Assembly (NCBI GenBank): GCA_913063265.1
Contig: CAJXZG010000013.1
Location: 1 to 64,000 of the forward strand
Direction: 5' to 3'
Length of the DNA: 64,000 nucleotides
Origin: an uncultured Prolixibacteraceae bacterium
GTDB taxonomy: Bacteria > Bacteroidota > Bacteroidia > Bacteroidales > Prolixibacteraceae
Below are positions 26,163-34,023 of the stretch, in pieces. Both the position numbers and the translations under genes were made by a program. The notes beneath the pieces were generated by a model. It had not been told where the DNA came from. It was given only the letters and a program-made list of their open reading frames with translations, and did not search any database. Within the stretch, counting starts at the first letter, position 1. Each line of letters opens with the position of its first letter.

Positions 26163-27347
26163 ATGCAAAAATTACTTTTTTTCTTTTTATCCATTCTCAG
26201 GTTTTTTACGAAAATCAAACTATTATTTTCAGGGAAAAAAGAAGAAGATTTACAAATAGAACGTGTGGTTTCGGGCAAATCTTGGGAAGAATTTTGTGAG
26301 CAGTTAAAACTGGCCGGGAATGTTTTGAAATACTCCGGCACACCACAGGATTCCTTCCAACAGGCCGAAGGTTTACGATATCTCACAAGACTTACCAGGG
26401 CGGGATTAGAAGCTTATGTTGAGTTTAGCGATCCGAGTTTTCCGGTGTTTAGAAGAATGGTTCATGAAACCGTAAAAATGGGAGCAGATAATCCTGACAA
26501 TTATTACTTTAACGCTCCGCTTAGTGGAGAATATGAATATCAGATTACCGGGAAAAGAAACACCATTCATTACATCGGTTTTTTTACGCAAAACGGAAAT
26601 TACGGAACAACAGGTGGATTGGCCCCCTGCGGTGTTTTACAGGGAGCCGATTTAAAACTTGAAGAGGATGGAAGTTTTGAGATTATTCTTAGTAAAGAAA
26701 AAAGAGGAAAAAACTGGTTAAAAATAGAGGACGACACATCAATTGTAATGGTTCGGCAAACTTTTTTGCATCGTTTTAAAGAAATGCCTGCCGAAGTTCA
26801 TATTGAAAATCTATCCGGAGAAAAAGTGCCAAAACCTTTAACACCGCAAGCCATTGATGAAGGATTAAAAACAGCCTCACTTTTTATTGCCGGGGCACCA
26901 CTTTTGTTTGCCCGCTGGGCCAAAGGATTTCAGAAACATACCAATAAATTGCCTCAGTTTGATCCAGCAGTTTCAAACGCAGCCGGGGGAGATGCCGATA
27001 TAATTTATTATCACAGTCATTGGAAATTAAAGGAGGAAGAAGCTTTGCTTATCAGGGTTAAGCCACCAAAATGCGATACCTGGAATTTTCAATTGAATAA
27101 TTACTGGATGGAATCGCTGGATTACAGGTATTTTAATATCTGTATCAATATGGGCAATGCAAAATATGAAGCTGATGGAAGTGTAAAAGTAATTGTTGCA
27201 CATAAAGATCCCGGGCATAAAAACTGGCTTAATACCTGTTCTCATTTCGAAGGAACCATGTGCTGGCGTTGGTATCGTCTGGCAGACGGTGAGTCACCTG
27301 TTGAACCGGAATGTGAAGTTGTACATTTTAACACTCTGGTTCAATAA
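26163..27347 (+). CDS. DUF1214-domain protein with N-terminal membrane anchor
   Basis: A 394-residue protein starting with a short hydrophobic and basic segment (MQKLLFFFLSILRFF) that may be an uncleaved anchor. The C-terminal 100 residues show the DUF1214 signature (RVKPPKCDTWNFQLNNYW, MGNAKYEADGS, HKDPGHKNWLNT). DUF1214 proteins often neighbour sulfotransferase and SDR genes; their function is unknown. Its stop overlaps the sulfotransferase start (TAATG), so the two are translationally coupled. Confidence 0.8.
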   Translation: MQKLLFFFLSILRFFTKIKLLFSGKKEEDLQIERVVSGKSWEEFCEQLKLAGNVLKYSGTPQDSFQQAEGLRYLTRLTRAGLEAYVEFSDPSFPVFRRMVHETVKMGADNPDNYYFNAPLSGEYEYQITGKRNTIHYIGFFTQNGNYGTTGGLAPCGVLQGADLKLEEDGSFEIILSKEKRGKNWLKIEDDTSIVMVRQTFLHRFKEMPAEVHIENLSGEKVPKPLTPQAIDEGLKTASLFIAGAPLLFARWAKGFQKHTNKLPQFDPAVSNAAGGDADIIYYHSHWKLKEEEALLIRVKPPKCDTWNFQLNNYWMESLDYRYFNICINMGNAKYEADGSVKVIVAHKDPGHKNWLNTCSHFEGTMCWRWYRLADGESPVEPECEVVHFNTLVQ

Positions 27348-28609
27348 TGGCAAAACAACGATTGATAAAATCAGCCAACTTTAAAAACCAGCCGCTTTGG
27401 TTTAATGCCATTAATTCGGTTTGGAAAAGCACCTATCCGCTTGGAACAAAGGTTAAACTGGATAAAGATCGTTTAATAAAATCAGCACGAAAACAAACCG
27501 GACTAGTCGATTTAGGAAATGATTTTTGGGAGGAACCTTTGGATAAACTTTTGTACTCCGTAAATCATGAGGCCAAACTTCATCCGCTTGGAAGATTTAT
27601 CACACAAAAACGTCTGGAAAATCTGTTAAGTGTTAAACTTCGTTCGGAGTACTACTTTACAAAATATCCCGAAATTCTTGAGCAGGATTTGTATCCGGTT
27701 ACAGTAATTATAGGACTACAACGCACCGGAACGACCAAATTGCACCGGATGTTGGCCAGCGATCCGGATACCCGGGCATTGATGAGCTGGGAAGCAATCA
27801 ATCCTGCACCTATAAACGACAAGGATAAATCAGGGACAAAACGTATAAAAATTGCAGAAACAAACGAGCGGGCGCTAAAAATTATGTCGCCGGGATTTTT
27901 TGCAATTCATCCGGTCGAACACCTCGCTCCCGAGGAAGATGTTTTGCTACTTGATGTTTCTTTTTTAAGCACCACTGCCGAAGCGATAATGGATGTACCA
28001 TCATATTCTGAATGGCTTGAAAAAACGGATCAGTCGCCAGCTTATGAATATATGGTAAAACTGATGAAACTTCTGCAGTGGCAAAATCCTGCCAAACGAT
28101 GGATTCTGAAAACACCTCATCATTTGGAGTTTCTTCCATTGGCAAATCAATATTTTAACGATGTTCATTTTGTTTGGACACATCGTGATGTTCACCGGGC
28201 GATTCCATCATTTTTAAGTATGGTTGCCCATTCCAGAATCCTTTTTAGTAACGAGGTATATGCCAATGAAGTAGCCCGGCATTGGGTACGAAAAATTGGT
28301 TATATGCTGGAGAGGGCGATGGATTTTAGAAAAAGTATTCACGGGAAATCAAATATTACCGATGTTTTGTACGACAACCTGGTAAACGACAGCAAAAGTG
28401 TTTTGAAGAAAATCTATGATTTTCGAAACATAAATATCAGTTCCGAATTACAGCAAATTTTTGACAATACCGAAAAATCAAATCCGCGGGGTAAATACGG
28501 ATTTCATAAATATACCCACGAAGATTTTGGAATCAACCGGGAATTTATAGACCGATTTACTTTACCCTATCAGAAATTTCAGCAGAAATTAAAAGAAAAT
28601 TATGAGTAA
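27347..28609 (+). CDS. PAPS-dependent sulfotransferase (Sulfotransfer_3 type)
   Basis: A 420-residue sulfotransferase. The 5'-phosphosulfate loop is GLQRTGTTKLHR (123-134), and the 3'-phosphate site lies around WTHRDVHRAIPSFLSM. The N-terminal TGLVDLGNDFWEEPLDKLL and HPLGRFITQKRLENLL are typical of bacterial members acting on small lipids or alcohols. It is coupled to the DUF1214 gene upstream (1-base overlap) and to the SDR downstream (8-base overlap). The product is probably a sulfated lipid or alcohol; the acceptor is unknown. Confidence 0.9.
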   Translation: MAKQRLIKSANFKNQPLWFNAINSVWKSTYPLGTKVKLDKDRLIKSARKQTGLVDLGNDFWEEPLDKLLYSVNHEAKLHPLGRFITQKRLENLLSVKLRSEYYFTKYPEILEQDLYPVTVIIGLQRTGTTKLHRMLASDPDTRALMSWEAINPAPINDKDKSGTKRIKIAETNERALKIMSPGFFAIHPVEHLAPEEDVLLLDVSFLSTTAEAIMDVPSYSEWLEKTDQSPAYEYMVKLMKLLQWQNPAKRWILKTPHHLEFLPLANQYFNDVHFVWTHRDVHRAIPSFLSMVAHSRILFSNEVYANEVARHWVRKIGYMLERAMDFRKSIHGKSNITDVLYDNLVNDSKSVLKKIYDFRNINISSELQQIFDNTEKSNPRGKYGFHKYTHEDFGINREFIDRFTLPYQKFQQKLKENYE

Positions 28610-29588
28610 GGATAAAAAGGATTATAACAGTCCGGTTCAGGCTACAATCACCGGTATTCTTAATTTGTTTAAAAAACGATCGCACGTGGGTGTTCTAAAT
28701 CGTGAAGATCGATTGGAAGGCAAAAAAATTCTGATTGATGGTTCGAGTTCCGGACTGGGATTTGCGACGGCCATTGAACTGGCAAAACTGGGAGGAACGG
28801 TGATTATGGCTGTTCGTAGTGGTTTTCCTGAAAAAGCTGAGGATGTGAAACAAAAATCCAATTCTCAAAACGTTTACATTCACCAGGTTGATTTTTCTGA
28901 TTTCGAATCGATAAAAAATTTTGTTGCTGAAATTAAAAATGAACACGGAAAATTGGACGTGGTAATTTGTAACGCAGCTGTTGTTGCAAAAAAAGGGGTT
29001 CAAACTAAAAGCGGACTGGAACAAATGTTTATGGTGAACTATCTTTCGAAATTTTATTATGTGCAAGAATTGTTAAAAAACAACTGTTTTAACCAGGTCC
29101 CAGAAGAAAATGCCCGAATCGTTTTTGTGGCTTCCGAGAGTCACAGAAATGCCAAAGAATTTAAATGGGGCGATTTTGGAACTTTTGTGCCACACTCGGT
29201 AGGCAAAACAGTTGAGTTGTATGGTTATTATAAATTGTTGCTGGTAACTTTTGCCCGAGAATTATCACGTAGAATCAAAGAAAAAAATCTGGAGATTTCA
29301 GTATTTTCTTTGTGCCCGGGCCCGGTGAATTCCAACATTGCCCGCGAAGCACCCTGGTTGTTTAAACCCTTACTTCGATTGGTTTTTTTCCTGTTTTTCA
29401 GTTCGCCAAAAAAAGCCAGCGAACCACTAGTTTATTTTTCTGCTTCAAAAGATGTGGAAGGGAAACTCTTTGATTACCTTTTTCTGATGGAAAGAAAAGC
29501 GATTGATGAAAAAGCTGAAAATCCGGATAACGGAAAAAAATTGTGGCAACTTTCTGAAAAACTACTAAATAAATTAGGTGTCCATTGA
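28602..29588 (+). CDS. SDR-family protein, WW-oxidoreductase/retinol-dehydrogenase-like
   Basis: A 328-residue SDR with the unusual cofactor motif IDGSSSGLG (45-53), Asp replacing the Thr normally found, and an active site Y207-x3-K211. A hydrophobic patch near 255-270 (PLLRLVFFLFFSS) may be membrane-associated. The N-terminal tail NSPVQATITGI also occurs, in related form, in the neighbouring convergent SDR, so the two are paralogs. It is the last gene of the DUF1214-sulfotransferase-SDR operon. Confidence 0.88.
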   Translation: MSKDKKDYNSPVQATITGILNLFKKRSHVGVLNREDRLEGKKILIDGSSSGLGFATAIELAKLGGTVIMAVRSGFPEKAEDVKQKSNSQNVYIHQVDFSDFESIKNFVAEIKNEHGKLDVVICNAAVVAKKGVQTKSGLEQMFMVNYLSKFYYVQELLKNNCFNQVPEENARIVFVASESHRNAKEFKWGDFGTFVPHSVGKTVELYGYYKLLLVTFARELSRRIKEKNLEISVFSLCPGPVNSNIAREAPWLFKPLLRLVFFLFFSSPKKASEPLVYFSASKDVEGKLFDYLFLMERKAIDEKAENPDNGKKLWQLSEKLLNKLGVH

Positions 29589-29601
29589 GTTTCGAAAGCA
29601 A

Positions 29602-30597
29602 CTATAAAAAAACCTTGGCTTTATTGTCAAGTTGCTTCCAAAGTTTCACAGACTCTTCCCAAAGTTTTTGGCCTTCACTTTCGTCATAAACTTTTTCGTC
29701 CATTCGTTTCGGAATAAACATGTGTAAATATTGGTTGGTTTTATCCTTAAAATCATCGGAACTTGCCATATAAATAACCGGGGGAGCGGCTTTTTTGGGT
29801 GAGCGAAAAATTACCGAAAAAATTCCTCGCAATATCATTCTGATTGGAAACGGAACTTCTCTGATAATGTTTGTATTCACTGGCCCGGGACAAATACAAT
29901 TTACCTGGGCAAGCACTTTATCTTTATTGATTCGTCGGGAAAGCTCAGTTGCAAATGTGTTTAATACCAGTTTAAAATAGCTATAATTTGAAATGGCTTT
30001 TGAAACTCCATAATCAAAATATCTTCCAAATTCATTGTAATCGATTGCTGATGATCCGCGGTGTGAATCGGAAGAGATAAAAATAATTCGGGATTGTTTT
30101 TGTTTATCGGGTTGAATAATTTTTTGAGATAGCAATAGATTGCATAGAATAAAATTGGAGAAGTAATTTACCATAAAAAGTTCATCCTGACCCGAATCTG
30201 TTGGTCGGGATCTTGATGCAGCCGAAGCAGCATTTAACATTACTACATCTAAATTTATTTTGTCTTCCTGGAGTTGATTTACAAACTGATGGATCGAGTC
30301 GATTTTACTTAAATCCAAAAATCGCATCTCAACATTTTCAGAACGACTTAATTGTTTTACCTTTTCTCCTGCCTCGGGAATCTGGCTGCGACAGGCCATT
30401 ATTACCCTTGCTCCTCGTTGCGCCGACTGTACGGCCAGAGCAAATCCCAATCCCGAATTTGCCCCGGTAATTAAAACAGTTTTTCCCTTAAAGTTATCCG
30501 AATCTTTAAACCTCGACTTCAATTCCTGTTTTCGAAAACGATCGTAAAATCCTGTTAAAGAAGCGACCACCGGATTGTCAAATCTGCCTTCTGCCAT
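29602..30597 (-). CDS. SDR-family protein, paralog of the convergent neighbour
   Basis: A 331-residue SDR with the standard TGANSGLG motif (44-51) and Y205-x3-K209. It shares with its convergent neighbour the N-terminal NPVVASLTGFYDRF type tail, the NGA-like catalytic-Asn region and the CPGPVN loop followed by a hydrophobic stretch. The two genes lie tail to tail with 13 bases between stops, suggesting an inverted duplication. It is probably a retinol-dehydrogenase-like oxidoreductase for lipid substrates. Confidence 0.88.
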   Translation of the reverse strand: MAEGRFDNPVVASLTGFYDRFRKQELKSRFKDSDNFKGKTVLITGANSGLGFALAVQSAQRGARVIMACRSQIPEAGEKVKQLSRSENVEMRFLDLSKIDSIHQFVNQLQEDKINLDVVMLNAASAASRSRPTDSGQDELFMVNYFSNFILCNLLLSQKIIQPDKQKQSRIIFISSDSHRGSSAIDYNEFGRYFDYGVSKAISNYSYFKLVLNTFATELSRRINKDKVLAQVNCICPGPVNTNIIREVPFPIRMILRGIFSVIFRSPKKAAPPVIYMASSDDFKDKTNQYLHMFIPKRMDEKVYDESEGQKLWEESVKLWKQLDNKAKVFL

Positions 30598-30621
30598 ATC
30601 TGTTCTATCTCAAAAAGGTGT

Positions 30622-31353
30622 TTAGTTAAGCTTTCTTATTCTTACTTCTGTGGTTTCTGTTGATTTCATCAAGTCCAAAAGTAAATCAGTATCTGTGTTC
30701 CCAAAATGGTAGGGATACAGAATTTTAGGGCTAAATGATTTTGCTGCTGCAGTGACCATTTCCGGTGTCATCGTATACGGCAGGTTCATGGGTAAAAACG
30801 CAATGTCAATATTTTTGAGATCCGCCATTTCCGGAACATTTTCTGTATCACCGGCAACATAAATTTTTTTATCACCAAAAGTAATCACATATCCATTTCC
30901 TTCTCCTTTTGGATGAAACGGATTTCCATCTCCACGTTTGTGTTCAATATTATAGGCAGGTACTGCCTCAACTTTTAATCCAACAAACTCTCCTTTATCT
31001 CCGTTTTTCATTATTGCTGTTCCCTCATATTTTTCTGAACAGATTTTTGTAAGAACTATTTCCGTATCACTCTTTTTTATTAAATCGATAGCTTTAGGAT
31101 CGAGATGATCCCCATGCTGATGAGTTATCAAAACCAGGTCAGCTTTGGGTAATTTGGAGTAATCGGCATAATTGGAAACCGGATCGATATGAACAACTTT
31201 GTTTTTATATTCCATCATTAATGTTCCATGGCCAATAAATGTAATTTCCAGATTTCCTTCTGAAGTTTTAAAAACATCTTTTTCAAAATCATCTGCGCTC
31301 AAACTCAATATACCACAGACAAAAACAACAATTAAACCAAGCAAATTTTTCAT
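30622..31353 (-). CDS. Exported metallo-beta-lactamase-fold hydrolase, UlaG-like
   Basis: A 243-residue MBL-fold protein with a signal peptide (MKNLLGLIVVFVCGILSLSA). The metal motif is THQHGDH (H78, H80, D82, H83), followed by VAGDTE and YPYHFGN. The ordering matches the UlaG-like branch that hydrolyses lactones or phosphoesters. It is the 3'-most gene of the long minus-strand hydrolase run and starts 11 bases after GH116. Confidence 0.87.
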   Translation of the reverse strand: MKNLLGLIVVFVCGILSLSADDFEKDVFKTSEGNLEITFIGHGTLMMEYKNKVVHIDPVSNYADYSKLPKADLVLITHQHGDHLDPKAIDLIKKSDTEIVLTKICSEKYEGTAIMKNGDKGEFVGLKVEAVPAYNIEHKRGDGNPFHPKGEGNGYVITFGDKKIYVAGDTENVPEMADLKNIDIAFLPMNLPYTMTPEMVTAAAKSFSPKILYPYHFGNTDTDLLLDLMKSTETTEVRIRKLN

Positions 31354-31364
31354 AGCTATTTTAT

Positions 31365-33926
31365 TTAGTTTGTAATAATTTCCTTTATCGGTATTTCTCC
31401 GTAAGCTACTTCTAAACCGGCAATTCCATTTTCAAAAGTAACATTTCCAAATCCGTATTCAGTCGAAAGAAATGTGGTAAAATCTCCAATTTGTGAATCG
31501 ACATAAAGGATTTGATCTACTGCATCGTAACGCACTCCGGTTAATCCCTGGAGCAATCCATAACTTGCCATGGCCCGTGCATACCAGTGCCCACATTCAT
31601 ATTCATTAAAGGGATTTCTGATTCTGCCATCGTAACGTTTTCTGACAGCCTGAACGATTTCCAATCCTTTTTCGACTTCACCCATACTCATTAAATGTGA
31701 AGCGACCTGGTATTCAATGCCGGTCCAGACTTCATTACTGTACACAAAAGGAAGCGTTAATTGATCTCCTTTGGGCCATGAGCAAAGTAATAAACCTCCG
31801 TCATTTCCCTGACCATATGTCGAACGTTGTGGATTTACATGGTCGGATAAATCTTCTCTTAAATTGTATTTATATATTGAATTCAAATGGCTCAATACTT
31901 TTTCACTGTCGACAAATTCCTCCATTCCTGCCATTTTACCGATCCACGCTCCAAGAATTCCATCCGACAAACAACCATTTCCGTATTGGTATTTGGGTCC
32001 TTCTTTTTGTAATAATTTAATGGCTTCTTCTGAATAATTCATACCAATTCCAACTTTTGAAGCAGCAACCGGATCTTTTTTATTCAGCCCTTCGAGCATA
32101 ATTTTATGAATAAAATATTCGCCATTAAATAATTCCGACTCCATGATTTTCCTCCCCTTTTCCAAAAGAGCCTTATAGCCTGAAACATCTTCACCCAGGG
32201 CATTTCCCATTTCAATGGTTGCTGCCAGGGCTCCCAGATAAAAACTTGTACACATTCCGTTTGGTCCCCAAAATTCGATATCGTAGGTATTGTGATGCGG
32301 TTCTTCCAAAACACCTTTTCCCCGTGGGTCCCATTCCTGAATACAATAATCGAGGCTTTGTTTTACTTTCGGGTAAATCTGTTTTAACCATTTAGTATCT
32401 CCCGAGATTCGCCAGTCGCGATACACTTTCATCATTCCTCCCAATTGTCCGTCAGCAGCTGCATAAAAATTATGATTTTCAACCGGAATAATAGGCAGGC
32501 TACTTCTGAAATTCTGGTGTCCTTCAAGGTTCTGGCTAATTTCGTATTCTGTTTCTCTGAGCGTTCTCTCCAATGCCGGAAACAAATGACAAATCGCCTG
32601 GGCATAATTCCAAACATGGGTACATGAACCATGGCAACAACCCAGGTCATCGTGACAACCTTCCCAGGCCCAAAGTTTTCCATCCTTTTGACGCAATACT
32701 GTTGGCGATTTTAAAATGGTAAGATTAGCTGCAACTGCTTCAAGGACTTCGGGAGCAAGTGTTGAATTATAAAAGGTTGAAGAAAACAATTCCGATTTTT
32801 CTTTCAAATCAGCATAGTTCATTTTCCAGTATTTCACCACCTCATTTATATTTTTGAACCGCTCCGAATACCAGGGTTCATAATAAAACTCGCTTAGGTC
32901 TGCACAACATCCGCTTCCCAGTTCGCAGGCTTCCAAATCCTTTTTTATTTGTTCATCATTAACCGGCCCTAACCCTCTTCTTAAGTTTGAATGTGGTGCA
33001 TACCAGCTCAGCATTACTTTTACCGTTTTTTCTTCACCCGGTTTTAATTTGAAAGGCACATAAAGCGATGCTCCCGGTGAATTCAGTGTAGTCGTATCTT
33101 CCTGAAAAGTAAACTCAGTCAGATCTTTCCACAAAACAGTTCTTGAATCAAACCAGCCTCCCCGAAACCAGCATAAATCCGTAATAGTTTCAGGGTCATC
33201 ACAAACTATTGCAAAATCTCCTTTAAAATAAGGTTTTTCCGGAGTACATTCCTGTTTAAAAAGAACACCGTTTTTTATTCCTGCCACAAAGTGTCCAGGT
33301 TCGTATCTTCCACCCCATTCGCTGGGGATTTCAATACGCATCATATTTTCAGCATGATATGAAAAACAAGCTTCCAGAATTTCGCTGCCCGTGTTTTTGA
33401 AAGTATATTCAAATCCGCCAACCGGCAAACTGGAGTTGTCCTCGTCGGAAGGAATAAATGGACTCCAGCCCGTAATTGAAACATCCATTGGAATATCCTT
33501 ATCATTTAAATTTACTTTCCCGAATGGGAATTCAGCCTCAAATGAAGCACTTTCAAAATGTGGAAATCCATAACTTTTATCGCCACCACCATTCCCGGTT
33601 TGAGGATTTCCAAAGATTTTCCAGTCAGGAACCGGCCCTTCCAATACTTTGGCACCATTCTCCAATCCTTTTATTGAAAGAGCTGCCATGGTAAATGGTT
33701 CGTTAAAGACATCGGGATGATTTCGAACAGAAACATGAGAAAGTGCACCGGTTCCCTCGAGGCAAATCATTCCTGCTCCAATCCCACCAATCGGGAAAGC
33801 CACCCGGTTTAAATATTCTCCTTTATAATCTGAATTGAATTCGCGTTCGGATTTTGTTTGATTTTCGTTCTGACAGGAAATCAGAAAAACAAAAATGCCA
33901 ATAAGTAAAGTTAGTTTTTGGTTCAT
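31365..33926 (-). CDS. GH116 beta-glycosidase (GBA2-like), lipoprotein
   Basis: An 853-residue glycoside hydrolase from ATG 33926, which gives a clean lipoprotein signal (MNQKLTLLIGIFVFLISC). The upstream in-frame start at 34007 adds 27 polar residues. The N-terminal domain has GGIGAGMICLEGTGAL, and the catalytic (alpha/alpha)6 domain has the GBA2-type DDLGCCHGSCTHVWNYAQA, DIEFWGPNGMCTS and SNEVWTGIEYQVASHL. GH116 enzymes cleave beta-glucosides, beta-xylosides or glucosylceramide. It sits among other secreted hydrolases in one minus-strand run. Confidence 0.9.
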   Translation of the reverse strand: MNQKLTLLIGIFVFLISCQNENQTKSEREFNSDYKGEYLNRVAFPIGGIGAGMICLEGTGALSHVSVRNHPDVFNEPFTMAALSIKGLENGAKVLEGPVPDWKIFGNPQTGNGGGDKSYGFPHFESASFEAEFPFGKVNLNDKDIPMDVSITGWSPFIPSDEDNSSLPVGGFEYTFKNTGSEILEACFSYHAENMMRIEIPSEWGGRYEPGHFVAGIKNGVLFKQECTPEKPYFKGDFAIVCDDPETITDLCWFRGGWFDSRTVLWKDLTEFTFQEDTTTLNSPGASLYVPFKLKPGEEKTVKVMLSWYAPHSNLRRGLGPVNDEQIKKDLEACELGSGCCADLSEFYYEPWYSERFKNINEVVKYWKMNYADLKEKSELFSSTFYNSTLAPEVLEAVAANLTILKSPTVLRQKDGKLWAWEGCHDDLGCCHGSCTHVWNYAQAICHLFPALERTLRETEYEISQNLEGHQNFRSSLPIIPVENHNFYAAADGQLGGMMKVYRDWRISGDTKWLKQIYPKVKQSLDYCIQEWDPRGKGVLEEPHHNTYDIEFWGPNGMCTSFYLGALAATIEMGNALGEDVSGYKALLEKGRKIMESELFNGEYFIHKIMLEGLNKKDPVAASKVGIGMNYSEEAIKLLQKEGPKYQYGNGCLSDGILGAWIGKMAGMEEFVDSEKVLSHLNSIYKYNLREDLSDHVNPQRSTYGQGNDGGLLLCSWPKGDQLTLPFVYSNEVWTGIEYQVASHLMSMGEVEKGLEIVQAVRKRYDGRIRNPFNEYECGHWYARAMASYGLLQGLTGVRYDAVDQILYVDSQIGDFTTFLSTEYGFGNVTFENGIAGLEVAYGEIPIKEIITN

Positions 33927-34023
33927 AATTCTGGTTTTAGTCTTATCGTATCTTTTCGCTTCCTTTATGTTCTTTGTTGTAAAAAAAATTAACTGCCGTG
34001 TGCACACAGGTTTCGCTAAGGAC

